Assembly: GCF_014203095.1 (NCBI RefSeq)
Contig: NZ_JACHIG010000002.1
Coordinates: 653,780 to 717,779 of the forward strand
DNA length: 64,000 nt
DNA from: Prosthecobacter vanneervenii
GTDB taxonomy: Bacteria > Verrucomicrobiota > Verrucomicrobiia > Verrucomicrobiales > Verrucomicrobiaceae
Reading direction: 5' to 3'
This document shows, in pieces, positions 36,110-45,061 of the stretch. The stretch's first letter is position 1. Each line of letters begins with the position of its first letter. The notes beneath the pieces were generated by a model. That model had not been told where the DNA came from and ran no database searches. It saw only the letters and a list, made by a program, of their open reading frames with translations. The translations under genes and the position numbers were made by a program.

Positions 36110-36625
36110 ATGCTCCCCTCAGAACTCAAAACCATCGTCGTCATGGGCGTGTCTGGCAGCGGCAAGTCCGTGGTCGGCAGCCTGCTGGCGGAGAAGCTGG
36201 AAGGCGTCTTTGAAGACGGAGACGATTTCCACCCGCCTGCGAACAAAGCCAAGATGTCGTCTGGCACGCCGCTGAATGATGATGACCGCTGGCCGTGGTA
36301 TGCGGTGCTGCGGCAGCGCATCGAGGACATGCGCCACCTGACGCCGTATTATGTGCTGGCATGCTCGGCGCTGAAGCCCATCTACCGCGACAAGTTGCGC
36401 GCGCATGATGCGGAGGGCACGCTGGAGTTTGTGCTGCTGGACGGCACAAAGGAGCTGATCGCGGAGAGGATCGGGGCGCGCAAAGGGCACTTTATGCCGC
36501 CAGCGCTGCTGGACAGCCAGCTGGCGACACTGGACCCGACGCCTGATGTGCTGCGGGTGTCGATCGATCAGACGCCGGAGGAGATCGTGGCGGACATTTT
36601 GAAAACACTCGAAGCCACTGCATGA
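36110..36625 (+). CDS. gntK: Gluconokinase
   Basis: 171 aa from the ATG at 36110. Walker A MGVSGSGKS (residues 12-20), EDGDDFHPPANKAKMSSGTPLNDDDRWPW and VLACSALKPIYRDKLR are diagnostic of the GntK family, which phosphorylates D-gluconate to 6-phosphogluconate in the cytoplasm. The C-terminal GHFMPPALLDSQLATLDP completes the family pattern. Its stop overlaps the start of the nuclease gene by 4 bp. No gluconate transporter or dehydrogenase is adjacent; the SMP-30 lactonase at 57.8 kb could supply gluconate (inference). Confidence 0.95.
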   Translation: MLPSELKTIVVMGVSGSGKSVVGSLLAEKLEGVFEDGDDFHPPANKAKMSSGTPLNDDDRWPWYAVLRQRIEDMRHLTPYYVLACSALKPIYRDKLRAHDAEGTLEFVLLDGTKELIAERIGARKGHFMPPALLDSQLATLDPTPDVLRVSIDQTPEEIVADILKTLEATA

Positions 36626-39447
36626 GCCGTGGGGTACAGCGGCTCTTCTGGGGCTGGGAGGCCCCTGTGCTGGAGCAGGCCGTGGCGCTGCTGACGCGCG
36701 GGTGGGACAGCAGGCGTGCGCTGGACCTGAGCGACACGCTGCTGCTGGTGCCGAATGGCGAGGCGGGGCGCCGTCTGCGAGAGTCGCTGGCACTGGCCAC
36801 GGATGCCACGGGGACTGCGGCGATCGTGCCGCACCTGTGGCTGCCGGAGCAGGCGCTGCTGCCGCAGAGCCGGCGCTTTGAGGCGGCGACGCAGCTGCAA
36901 ACCCAGCTGGCGTGGCAGCGTGCGCTGGAGCAGGTGCCGATGGAGGCTCTGGGGGCGCTCTTTCCACGCCCGCCGCTGAATCCCGGCTGGGGCTGGCAGA
37001 CGGAGACTGCGCGCATGCTGGCGGAGCTGAAGATGCTGCTGGGCACAGGAGGGCTGACCTTTGCGGCTACGGCTGTGCATCCTGCTGCGCAGCGTGATGC
37101 TGCGCGCTGGCAGGACCTGGCCAAGCTGGAGCGCGCCTACTTTGCGGAACTGGCGCAGGCCGGAGTGGCCGATGCGCAGGTGCTGAAGAGCCGCCATGCG
37201 CGCGAACCGGTGCTGCCGGAGGAGGTGAGGCGCATCATTGTACTGGCCTCCCCTGACCTGCCGCCGCTGCTGGATGCGTGGGTTTCCGCCTGTGCTGCAC
37301 GCGGGCTGGAGGTGCTGATAGGCATCCATGCGCCGCCGTCGCTGGCGCATGCCTTTGACGCCTGCGGCCGAGCGCTGCCGGAATACTGGGGTGAAGATGT
37401 GAAGAACAGCCTGCCGATCCAGCACGAGCAGATCCATGTGACGCGGGATCCTGCGATGCAGGCGACGCGGGTGCTGGACCTGATGCGCGGGCTGATTCCC
37501 ACAGGCCGAACCGCTGTGGGCGTGTGCGATGCGGAGGTGGGCAGCCTGATGCTGGAAAAACTGACGCTGGAGCAGGCGCGGAGCTTTGAGCCCGGCGGCA
37601 CGCCCGTGCAGCATGAGGGGCTGTGGCATGTGCTGGAGTGCTTTCGCGAGCTGCTATCCACAGGGGCGTGGCGCGCCTTTGCGGCGCTGCTGCGGGTGGA
37701 GGAATTTCGCACGGCCATCGTGCCGGGCAATCCCAGCACCACGGCGCTGCTGCGACAGGCGGATGACTTTGCAGAAACGCATCTGCCGGTGACGGTGGAT
37801 CACGCGCTGGAGCTGCCTCTGGATGAATACCTGGAGCTGGAGCAGGCGCTGCAAAACACGCAGGAGCTGGTGGATGCGCTGCGGCGCCTGCCGCCCACGC
37901 AGGCGGCACGCACGCTGATTTTAAAGCTGCTGGGTGAGAAGGAATTCAACCCCGAAGCGCCGGGTGACCGCGAGCGAACGGAGCTGGCCACGGAGTGGCT
38001 GCGGATCACGGAGGAGCTGGAGAACGAGGCGCGCCGATTTCAGCTCAAGCCCAAGGCGGGGGAGACTTTTGCGCTGTCGCTGGAATGCCTGTCGCAGAGC
38101 CGGCTGTCCGAGCCGCGTGGAGACATCGACCTGGTGCTGCAGGGCTGGCTGGAGCTGCTGTGGGAGAAAGCGCCCAACCTGATCGTGGCGGGGCTGAACG
38201 AGGAGCATGTGCCGGGCATCTTTATCAGCCACCCCTTTCTGCCGGACAGCCTGCGCCGTGCGCTGGGGCTGCCGTGCCAGAGCACGCGCTTTGCGCGAGA
38301 TGCCTTTCTGCTGGCGGCGCTGGCGCATCAGCGGCATGGCACACGCGGCAGCCTGCAACTGCTGTGCGGCCAGTGGAGCAAGGACGGCGATGCGCTGCGC
38401 CCCTCGCGCCTGCTTTTTCTGTGCGATGATCAAGCGCTGCCGCAGCGCGTGGCGCACCTCTTTCCCCAGGAGGAGGAGCAGGCCAGCGCGCCCGAGCCGC
38501 CGCGCACGCTGGCGTGGAAGCTGCAGCCGGACTGGACCGCGCCGCCGCTGGAGAGCATCTCGCCCTCGCGCCTACGGGAGTATCTGGCCTGCCCCTTTCG
38601 CTACTATCTCAGCAGCGCCAAACGCATGCATGCGGTGGAAACTGGGAAGCGCGAGCTGGATGCGGCGGAGTTTGGCAACCTGATCCACCATGCTTTTCAC
38701 CGGCTGCATCTGGACACTGCGATGCACGACAGCACGCACCCAGCGCGCATCGCGGAGTTTCTGGAAGCTGCTGCGCGTGACCGCGTGCGCGAGGTGTATG
38801 GCGCACGCCCTGCGCCGCTGATCACGCTGCAGCTGGAGAGCATTCTGCAACGCCTGCGCAAGGCTGCGGAGATTGAGGCCACCAACCGGCAGCAAGGGTG
38901 GCAGTGTGTGCATGCGGAGCTGCAGATCGGCAAGGAAGAGGACGAGAATCCTTTCGTCATCGCCGATGCACGGCTGAGCGGGCGGATTGACCGCGTGGAG
39001 AAGCATGTGAGCGGGGCGCTGCGCATCGTGGATTTCAAAAGCTCCGACAAAGCCCGCACGCCGGAGGAGGCGCACTTTAAGATCATCACCGCGCGCACGC
39101 GGCTGAAAGAGGAGGACGAGTGGAAGTGCTTTGACCTGCCGGACGGACGCCGCGCGCTGTGGCTGGACCTGCAGCTGCCGCTCTACGCGGCGGCGCTGAA
39201 ACAGCGCGGGATGGATGTGCGGGAGGTGGCGTACTTTGCGCTGCCCAAAGGGATCCAGGACACCAAGATTCTGCCCTGGGAGGGCTTTGACGAAAGCTTT
39301 CTCGAAGCCGCCATCACCTGCGCGGCTGAAGCGGTGCAGCGCATCCGCAGCCATGTCTTCTGGCCGCCGGCGGAGCGCTCGCCGAATGCGAGCTTTGACG
39401 AGATGCTGCTGGGGGATCCGCTGCATAGCGTGGCGGCGCAGGCGTGA
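36622..39447 (+). CDS. AddB-like protein with PD-(D/E)XK nuclease domain
   Basis: 941 aa. The N-terminal two thirds resemble the inactivated helicase half of AddB (LLLVPNGEAGRRLRESLALA; LIVAGLNEEHVPGIFISHPF). The C-terminal RecB-type nuclease has SPSRLREYLACPFRYYL, EFGNLIHHAFHRL, Asp790 in SGRIDRVE and Asp804-x-Lys806 in IVDFKSSDK. AddB normally has a cysteine cluster after the nuclease that binds [4Fe-4S]; only the single CPFRYY cysteine is seen here and the tail lacks CxxC. No AddA/UvrD-type helicase is in the window. Likely works in recombinational DNA repair. Overlaps gntK by 4 bp. Confidence 0.86.
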   Translation: MSRGVQRLFWGWEAPVLEQAVALLTRGWDSRRALDLSDTLLLVPNGEAGRRLRESLALATDATGTAAIVPHLWLPEQALLPQSRRFEAATQLQTQLAWQRALEQVPMEALGALFPRPPLNPGWGWQTETARMLAELKMLLGTGGLTFAATAVHPAAQRDAARWQDLAKLERAYFAELAQAGVADAQVLKSRHAREPVLPEEVRRIIVLASPDLPPLLDAWVSACAARGLEVLIGIHAPPSLAHAFDACGRALPEYWGEDVKNSLPIQHEQIHVTRDPAMQATRVLDLMRGLIPTGRTAVGVCDAEVGSLMLEKLTLEQARSFEPGGTPVQHEGLWHVLECFRELLSTGAWRAFAALLRVEEFRTAIVPGNPSTTALLRQADDFAETHLPVTVDHALELPLDEYLELEQALQNTQELVDALRRLPPTQAARTLILKLLGEKEFNPEAPGDRERTELATEWLRITEELENEARRFQLKPKAGETFALSLECLSQSRLSEPRGDIDLVLQGWLELLWEKAPNLIVAGLNEEHVPGIFISHPFLPDSLRRALGLPCQSTRFARDAFLLAALAHQRHGTRGSLQLLCGQWSKDGDALRPSRLLFLCDDQALPQRVAHLFPQEEEQASAPEPPRTLAWKLQPDWTAPPLESISPSRLREYLACPFRYYLSSAKRMHAVETGKRELDAAEFGNLIHHAFHRLHLDTAMHDSTHPARIAEFLEAAARDRVREVYGARPAPLITLQLESILQRLRKAAEIEATNRQQGWQCVHAELQIGKEEDENPFVIADARLSGRIDRVEKHVSGALRIVDFKSSDKARTPEEAHFKIITARTRLKEEDEWKCFDLPDGRRALWLDLQLPLYAAALKQRGMDVREVAYFALPKGIQDTKILPWEGFDESFLEAAITCAAEAVQRIRSHVFWPPAERSPNASFDEMLLGDPLHSVAAQA

Positions 39448-39517
39448 GGCCGGCTGGGGCGGGTGCTCACTTTCCGCTTTCCCGAAAGCCCTCTCCCGTT
39501 TATCAACACGGCCCGTC

Positions 39518-40255
39518 ATGTCCGACATCAAACTTCTCATCACTGGCAGCAAAGGCCGCATGGGCCAGGCCATCATCCGCGCCGCAGAATCTCAGAACGT
39601 CGCCGTCGCATCCACCGTGGATGTGGGCGACGCCCTTGTACCTGCGCTGGAGAAAGCCGACATCGTGATCGACTTCTCCTCCCACCTGTTTACCAACGAA
39701 CTACTGGATGAGTGCCTGAAGCAGAAGAAGAGCCTTGTGATCGGCACCACGGGCCACACGAATGAGGAACTGGCCCGCATCCGCGAAGCCGCCAAGACGC
39801 TGCCGGTCGTGTTTGCCTCGAATTACAGCATCGGCGTGAACACGCTTTTCTGGCTGACCCGCAAGGCCGCCGAGCTGCTGGGCCCCGCCTTTGACCTTGA
39901 AGTGGTGGAGATGCATCACCGCCTCAAGAAGGATTCCCCCAGCGGCACCGCACGCACGCTGGTCGAGATCCTCGCTGATGTGCGCGGCCTGGAATACGAC
40001 AACGACTGCAAGCACGGCCGCTTTGGCGATGTGGGCGCACGCACTCCGAAAGAGATCGGCGTGCACGCCATCCGTGGCGGCGACGTGGTGGGAGATCATA
40101 CCGTGATCTTTGCCAACGTGGGCGAGCGCGTGGAACTGACCCACAAGGCCAGCAGCCGCGACACCTTTGCCAATGGCTCCGTCCGTGCCGCCGTGTGGCT
40201 GGCCGACAAGCCTGCGGGCCTGTATGACATGCAGGATGTGCTGGGGCTGAAGTAA
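39518..40255 (+). CDS. dapB: 4-hydroxy-tetrahydrodipicolinate reductase
   Basis: 245 aa from the ATG at 39518. The NAD(P)H-binding N-terminus is LLITGSKGRMGQAII; VIDFSSHLFTNELL and VIGTTGHTNEEL follow. The catalytic motif EVVEMHHRLKKDSPSGTA contains the His/Lys pair, and FANVGERVELTHKASSRDTF is also conserved. Second step of the diaminopimelate branch of lysine and peptidoglycan synthesis. Stand-alone here, 70 bp after the nuclease gene and 83 bp before folK. Confidence 0.97.
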   Translation: MSDIKLLITGSKGRMGQAIIRAAESQNVAVASTVDVGDALVPALEKADIVIDFSSHLFTNELLDECLKQKKSLVIGTTGHTNEELARIREAAKTLPVVFASNYSIGVNTLFWLTRKAAELLGPAFDLEVVEMHHRLKKDSPSGTARTLVEILADVRGLEYDNDCKHGRFGDVGARTPKEIGVHAIRGGDVVGDHTVIFANVGERVELTHKASSRDTFANGSVRAAVWLADKPAGLYDMQDVLGLK

Positions 40256-40257
40256 GA

Positions 40258-40345
40258 GTTTGCGATGGTTGGCAGTCGTTTGCCGTTGTTTGCAATGGTT
40301 TCCAAGCAACTGCAAACCATGACCAACAACTGCAAACCATGAACT
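40258..40345. repeat. 10-bp tandem repeat with an inverted half, running into folK
   Basis: Five direct decamers (GTTTGCGATG, GTTGGCAGTC, GTTTGCCGTT, GTTTGCAATG, GTTTCCAAGC) begin 3 bp after the dapB stop. They are followed by inverted units AACTGCAAAC, CATGACCAAC, AACTGCAAAC and the start of another, CATGAAC. The ATG of folK at 40339 is part of this last inverted unit. The two halves can pair into a long imperfect hairpin just ahead of the folK start codon. Confidence 0.8.
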
Positions 40346-40809
40346 TCGGCATCGCTCTCGGCTCCAATCTCGGTGATCGCGCCGGCAATCTTCAGCGTGG
40401 CATTGATCTGCTGATGGCGCGGGTGCCTGGCCTTGTTCTCACAGGCAGCGCGCGGGTGTATGAAACGGAGCCGGTGGACTGTGCGCCGGGGACGCAGGCG
40501 TTTTTGAACACGGTGATCGAAGTGAAGGCGGAATGCACACCGCAGGAGATGCATGCGCAGCTCAAGGCCATCGAGCAGGCGCTGGGGCGGCCGGAGCAGC
40601 GGGAGAGGAACTCGCCGCGCACGCTGGATCTGGACATGCTCTACGCGGATGATGTGGTGAGCGATGATCCCGTGCTGACGCTGCCGCATCCGCGCATGCA
40701 CCTGCGGCGGTTTGTTTTGGAGCCGCTGGCGGACATCCGGCCGGAGCTGGTGCTGCCGGGGCAGAGCAAGACGGTGGCGGAGCTGCTGGCCCAGCTGCCG
40801 GCCGAGTGA
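40339..40809 (+). CDS. folK: 2-amino-4-hydroxy-6-hydroxymethyldihydropteridine diphosphokinase
   Basis: 156 aa. IALGSNLGDRAGNLQRGID at the N-terminus, FLNTVIEVKAECTPQEM and the signature ERNSPRTLDLDMLYADD with its Mg/ATP-binding aspartates identify HPPK, which pyrophosphorylates the pterin precursor in folate synthesis. HPHPRMHLRRFVLEPL completes the family pattern. The start codon lies inside a 10-bp repeat array, so translation may be affected by local structure. No folP or folB adjacent. Confidence 0.95.
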   Translation: MNFGIALGSNLGDRAGNLQRGIDLLMARVPGLVLTGSARVYETEPVDCAPGTQAFLNTVIEVKAECTPQEMHAQLKAIEQALGRPEQRERNSPRTLDLDMLYADDVVSDDPVLTLPHPRMHLRRFVLEPLADIRPELVLPGQSKTVAELLAQLPAE

Positions 40810-40896
40810 GATGACGAGCCAGTGATGCCGTCTGGATTCATGCGTCATTCAACATTCTGGTTTTGTCATTTCACTTTCCCGGCTAACCCTACCCGC

Positions 40897-41655
40897 ATGG
40901 CTGACCCTGAACCGACCCCTGCTGATCCTGGACGCTGGATTCGCTTTGCGCTGATGATGCTGCCGATCGGCACCATTTTTCTTGGCATTGCCTCGTTTGG
41001 AATCTGGCAGTGGAAGAAGGACCGGGCGGCGGACCGTTCGTTTAAGTATGCCATGGCCCTGCGCAAGCCGATCAGCCAGGAAGGCGTGGAGCGCCATGCG
41101 GGCATCATCCGAACGGAGCTGGCCAAGGCGGACCGTGATCTGAGCATTCCCGGCTATCTGGAGTCCACCATGGGTGCGGAAAACATGGGCTACACGGTGA
41201 GACGTCTGCGCTTTGGCAAGGATCTCTCGCTGATCGATGCGGAGCTGACTGGAAAGTCACGCCCGCGCGAGATCGTGCTGGCGCTGGTGCCTTACAAGGG
41301 AGATGCAGCGCGAGTGGAAAGCACGGCGCTGGCGGCCGCTGAAGTGCTGAGCGTGGCGCACGAGATCACGGGTGTGGAGGTTTTCCGCACGCTGCGCTTT
41401 GCCTTCATTCCGGACAATGCCGATGCGTGGAAACGCATGCAGGAAGCAATGCGTGATGATGGCGAGCGCCTGATGCATCTGCTGGTGCTCGGAGGCCCCG
41501 AGGTGGCTGAGATCGAGCGAATCTCCGAAGCATTGAGCACGAAGGCGCAGGGCACGCGAGTGCTGTCCATCCCCGCCACCCAATCGCCCGCAGACACTTT
41601 AGCCTCGGCACGCCAGCTCAAGGCGCTGCTGATGGAAGCCGCTGAAAGCCCATGA
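40897..41655 (+). CDS. Membrane-anchored protein with degenerate M28-like peptidase fold
   Basis: 252 aa from the ATG at 40897 (MADPEPTPADP); an in-frame start at 40822 is possible but adds a non-signal segment. One TM (about residues 17-34, MMLPIGTIFLGIASFGIW). The following domain has the strand order of M28 aminopeptidases (GYTVRRLRF, REIVLALVPYKGDAARVESTA, TLRFAFIPDN), but the metal-binding motif normally reading AHYDS is VPYKG here, so the zinc site appears lost. The stop overlaps nnrD/E by 4 bp. The family link is an inference from pattern only. Confidence 0.75.
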   Translation: MADPEPTPADPGRWIRFALMMLPIGTIFLGIASFGIWQWKKDRAADRSFKYAMALRKPISQEGVERHAGIIRTELAKADRDLSIPGYLESTMGAENMGYTVRRLRFGKDLSLIDAELTGKSRPREIVLALVPYKGDAARVESTALAAAEVLSVAHEITGVEVFRTLRFAFIPDNADAWKRMQEAMRDDGERLMHLLVLGGPEVAEIERISEALSTKAQGTRVLSIPATQSPADTLASARQLKALLMEAAESP

Positions 41656-43157
41656 TCACCACCTGCCAGCAAATGCAGCAGTGCGAGGAGGCCGCCTTTG
41701 CCCGCGGCATCAGCGCCGCCGAACTGATGGATGAAGCCGGGCGTGGCATAGCGGCCGTGGTGCGGCAGTTTGCCCCGCGCACCGGCTCCTTGGTACTCTT
41801 TCTTGGCAAGGGCAACAATGCTGGCGATGCGCTGGTGGCCGCACGCGAGCTGCTGACAGATGGCTGGAAGGTGCATGCGCGGCTCTGCTGCGAGCCTGCT
41901 GCCATGAAGGAGCTGCCGCGCCGACATCTGCAGGCGCTTAGCGGACATGTGCGAATCATCGAGGACGCCATCGAATTCGATTTCCCGCCCGGCCCCATCG
42001 TAAGTCTCGACGGACTGCTCGGCATCGGCGCCCAGGGGCCAATGAAGCTGGAACTGGAGCTGCTGGCCCGTGAAATGAATGCGCTGCGCAGCCTGCGCCA
42101 TGCGGTGACGATTGCGATGGACATCCCCTCCGGCCTCAATGGTGACCGGGGCAAAGCCTGTGAAAACGCCGTCGTGGCAGACATCACCGCCGTGGTAGCG
42201 CAGATCAAAGCGGGCCTGCTGGCCGATGGCGCCGACCAGCATGTGGGCCGGATAGCGCTGGTGCCGCTGCGGGAACTTTCCAGCGTACAAGGCGATGCGC
42301 AGGCCGCCGTGCTGACCCCTCGACTGCTGCGCTCCTGGCTGCCGCGCCGTGCCAATGACATGCATAAGGGAGATGCCGGACGCGTGGGCATCCTGGCCGG
42401 GTCTCCGGGCTTTCTGGGTGCTGCGGAGCTCTGCTGCCGAGGAGCCATCCGCGCAGGTGCAGGACTGGTGACCCTGATCGTCAGGGAGGAGGTGTATCCG
42501 CTGATCGCCGCACGTCTGCCGGCGGAGGTCATGGTGCAGCCTGTGAAAGATTACCGCGAGGCACTGGACATGGACTTTGATGCTCTGGCCATTGGTCCGG
42601 GGCTGGGGTTTGCGCATGAGCCGCAGATCCTCGAAATCCTGAGCCGTCTGGACCTGCCTGTGATCGTGGATGCCGACGCACTGACCATGATCTCACGTCA
42701 TCCTGAAGTGATGAATGAGGCGGCCAAACTGCCGCGCCTAATGACACCGCACCCCGGTGAGATGGCCCGTCTGCTGCGCCATTATCCGAGCTGGAACGGC
42801 ATGAGCCGCCGCCTGCTGGTGGAGTCCTATATCTCCCGCTCTCCGGGCCTGACGCTGCTGCTGAAAGGCACACGCACCGTGATCGGCACGCATCGAGAGA
42901 CCACGCTTTTCAACAGCACCGGCCATCCAGGCATGGCCAGCGGTGGCATGGGGGATGTGCTGACTGGTGTGTGCGCCGCCTTTGCTGCACAGCATGTGCC
43001 TCTGCACCAAACGGCCGGGCTGGGGGCCTGGCTCTGCGGCAGAGCGGCCGAGCGCCACCTGACCTTGTACCACAGTGCTGCCGAATCTCTGGGCGCGAGC
43101 GATGTGACCGCACACCTTGGCCACGCGCTTCAGGACCTGAAGGAAGGCGCTTTTTGA
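41652..43157 (+). CDS. nnrD: Bifunctional NAD(P)H-hydrate epimerase / ADP-dependent dehydratase
   Basis: 501 aa. Residues about 1-215 are the YjeF_N epimerase (LMDEAGRGIAAVVRQ, FLGKGNNAGDALVAA, AMDIPSGLNGDRG). Residues about 225-500 are the ADP-dependent dehydratase (GRVGILAGSPGFLGAAELC, AIGPGLGFA, VDADALT, TPHPGEMARLL, HPGMASGGMGDVLTG). Together they repair damaged NADHX/NADPHX in the cytoplasm. Fusion of the two domains is the common bacterial form, as in E. coli NnrD. Overlaps the upstream membrane protein gene by 4 bp. Confidence 0.96.
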   Translation: MITTCQQMQQCEEAAFARGISAAELMDEAGRGIAAVVRQFAPRTGSLVLFLGKGNNAGDALVAARELLTDGWKVHARLCCEPAAMKELPRRHLQALSGHVRIIEDAIEFDFPPGPIVSLDGLLGIGAQGPMKLELELLAREMNALRSLRHAVTIAMDIPSGLNGDRGKACENAVVADITAVVAQIKAGLLADGADQHVGRIALVPLRELSSVQGDAQAAVLTPRLLRSWLPRRANDMHKGDAGRVGILAGSPGFLGAAELCCRGAIRAGAGLVTLIVREEVYPLIAARLPAEVMVQPVKDYREALDMDFDALAIGPGLGFAHEPQILEILSRLDLPVIVDADALTMISRHPEVMNEAAKLPRLMTPHPGEMARLLRHYPSWNGMSRRLLVESYISRSPGLTLLLKGTRTVIGTHRETTLFNSTGHPGMASGGMGDVLTGVCAAFAAQHVPLHQTAGLGAWLCGRAAERHLTLYHSAAESLGASDVTAHLGHALQDLKEGAF

Positions 43158-43198
43158 CAGCTCCTGGCTGGCAGTCTAACTTTTAAAGCCGCGCCTCC

Positions 43199-43897
43199 TT
43201 ACTTCACCGCCTCATAGAGCGATGCGATGCCAAAGGTGAGCTGGCGTGAAGAGGCGTGTGAAAAACCGTTTTCGGTGATGAGCTTCTCCATGTCGCGGCC
43301 GGAGGGGAAGCGCTCGATGGAGCCGCAGAGATAGACGTAGGCGTCCCGTTTGCCGGTGATCCAGCCAGCGATGCGCGGCATGATCTGCTTGAGGTAGAAA
43401 AGATAGAGCTGCCGGATGCCGGGCACGCATGGGATGGAGAAATCCAGCACGAAGAGACGCCCGCCGGGCCGGAGAACGCGGCTCATCTCCTGCAGCGCCC
43501 GAGGCCAGGAGGCCATGTTGCGAAGGCCGAAGGCCACGGTGAGCACGTCAAAGACGCCGTCCTGAAATGGCAGCGCCATGCCGTCTGCGGCCACGAGCTG
43601 GTTAAAGTTCCGCGCCTGCGCCTCCCGCATCATGGGCACGGAAAAGTCCGCCCCAAGCACGCGCGCCTGCGGGCAGGCAGACTGGATGGCCTGAGCCAGA
43701 TCTCCGCTGCCGGTGGCGAGGTCCAGGACACGCTGGGGATTGAGCTCGGCGATGCGGCGTGCGGTGGTGCGGCGCCAGAGGCAGTCGATGCCCAGGCTGA
43801 GCACATGATTGGCCAGCACATACCGCGATGCGATTCCCGCAAATGCCTGCCTCACAAATCCTGCGTCTTGCATGTGGCTGTCTGGTGATCCGGTCAC
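43199..43897 (-). CDS. menG: Demethylmenaquinone methyltransferase (UbiE/MenG)
   Basis: 232 aa. The SAM site is VLDLATGSGDLAQAI, followed by MREAQARNFNQLVAADGMALPF, TVAFGLRNMASWPRAL and RVLRPGGRLFVLDFS, with YxYLxxSIERFPSG-type ending (YLCGSIERFPSGRDMEKL). It C-methylates demethylmenaquinone in the last step of menaquinone synthesis. Menaquinone fits the oxidase operon at 18-23.7 kb. Transcribed convergently with nnrD and in line with tRNA-Leu upstream. Confidence 0.95.
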   Translation of the reverse strand: MTGSPDSHMQDAGFVRQAFAGIASRYVLANHVLSLGIDCLWRRTTARRIAELNPQRVLDLATGSGDLAQAIQSACPQARVLGADFSVPMMREAQARNFNQLVAADGMALPFQDGVFDVLTVAFGLRNMASWPRALQEMSRVLRPGGRLFVLDFSIPCVPGIRQLYLFYLKQIMPRIAGWITGKRDAYVYLCGSIERFPSGRDMEKLITENGFSHASSRQLTFGIASLYEAVK

Positions 43898-43922
43898 CCT
43901 TGGCGGCTTGAGGGCCGCTGGA

Positions 43923-44007
43923 TGGTGCTCACGAGAGGACTCGAACCTCCACGATGTTACTCACTAGAACCTGAATCTAGCGCGTCTACCAATTCCGCCA
44001 CGTGAGC
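43923..44007 (-). tRNA. tRNA-Leu (CAG), CCA encoded
   Basis: On the minus strand GCTCACG pairs with CGTGAGC, followed by discriminator A and an encoded CCA (complement of 43923-43925). The D-arm has AATTGGTAGACGCG, the anticodon loop TTCAGGT gives CAG, a long variable arm (GTGAGTAACATCGT) marks a class II tRNA, and the T-arm has GGTTCGAGTCC. 85 nt. Confidence 0.96.
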
Positions 44008-44117
44008 AAAGGAGTCGGGTTGACCGGGCAAGCAGTCTTGACCATGCTGAGAAATACTCAAGCAGGAAATGTGAGTTTCTTCTGGCAGTATTGCAGGCTC
44101 CGGGTAAGGCGCATGGC

Positions 44118-45005
44118 ATGTCTTTCCGTCTTGAAATGCTGCAGGTAGCGCGACTGGCCCCGAAGGTGCTGGGTGAGTCCGCAGAACTGGTGGAGCGCTT
44201 TCTGCGCTCACGCTTTTCCGCCGAGGGCGGCTTTCTGGACCGCAATGAGAAACCGGACCTGTATTACACGGTGTTTGGTCTGGAGGGATTACAGGCGCTC
44301 TCCGTCGATGCAACCACGCTGCCAGACATACGGCCTTGGTTGAAGCCCTTTGGCGATGGTGCCGGGCAGGACTTTGTGCATCTCTGCTGCCTGGCACGCT
44401 GCTGGGCGAATGCAGGCATGGATGACTTCCCTGCCGCCGCACGCGAAGCTTTGGCTGCACGCATTGAGGCTTATCGCTGTCCGGATGGCGGCTACCACCA
44501 GGCACCTAAGCGTGCCAAAGGCAGTGCGTATGGCTGCCTGCTGGCCTGGGGCGCGTATCAGGATCTCGGTGGCATGCCGCCCGAGCCCTGGCGGCTGGCG
44601 GAGTGCATGGGTGGCCTGCGCACGCCAGATGGTGCGTGGTCAAATGAGCCCGGCATTCCTGTGGGCTCCACCACGGCCACAGCGGCGATGGTGGCGCTGC
44701 ACCGCCACATGGACATGCCGCCGCCTCCAGAGGCCGTGGACTGGCTGATGCGCCAGTGCCTGCCAGCCGGTGGCTTTCTGGCCCTGCCTGCGGCACCGCT
44801 GCCCGACCTGCTCTCCACTGCAGTGGCGCTGCATGCGCTGGATGCCGTACAGGCGGATTTCACGCGCCTGAAGGAGCCGTGCCTGGATTTTGTCGATTCA
44901 CTCTGGGACGCCACGGGCGGTTTTCATGGCAACTGGACCGATGACATGCTGGACTGTGAGTACACGTACTACGGCCTGCTGGCGCTGGGGCATCTGTCTT
45001 TGTGA
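44118..45005 (+). CDS. Prenyltransferase/squalene-cyclase-fold repeat protein
   Basis: 295 aa from the ATG at 44118. Alpha-toroid repeats of the protein prenyltransferase beta/terpene cyclase type are visible: FSAEGGFLDRNEKPDLYYTV, CPDGGYHQAPKRAKGSAYGC, RTPDGAWSNEPG, and WDATGGFHGNWTDDMLDCEYTYY. The D-x-C and C-terminal Asp/Cys/Tyr positions resemble the zinc site of geranylgeranyltransferase beta subunits. Bacterial members have no established role. It is divergent from tRNA-Leu and monocistronic, ending before a strong terminator. Confidence 0.85.
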   Translation: MSFRLEMLQVARLAPKVLGESAELVERFLRSRFSAEGGFLDRNEKPDLYYTVFGLEGLQALSVDATTLPDIRPWLKPFGDGAGQDFVHLCCLARCWANAGMDDFPAAAREALAARIEAYRCPDGGYHQAPKRAKGSAYGCLLAWGAYQDLGGMPPEPWRLAECMGGLRTPDGAWSNEPGIPVGSTTATAAMVALHRHMDMPPPPEAVDWLMRQCLPAGGFLALPAAPLPDLLSTAVALHALDAVQADFTRLKEPCLDFVDSLWDATGGFHGNWTDDMLDCEYTYYGLLALGHLSL

Positions 45006-45061
45006 GCGGGATTGGGGATGCTGGCTTGATGGTGGTGCGCACAGGTTTCTGTGCTGCGCTA

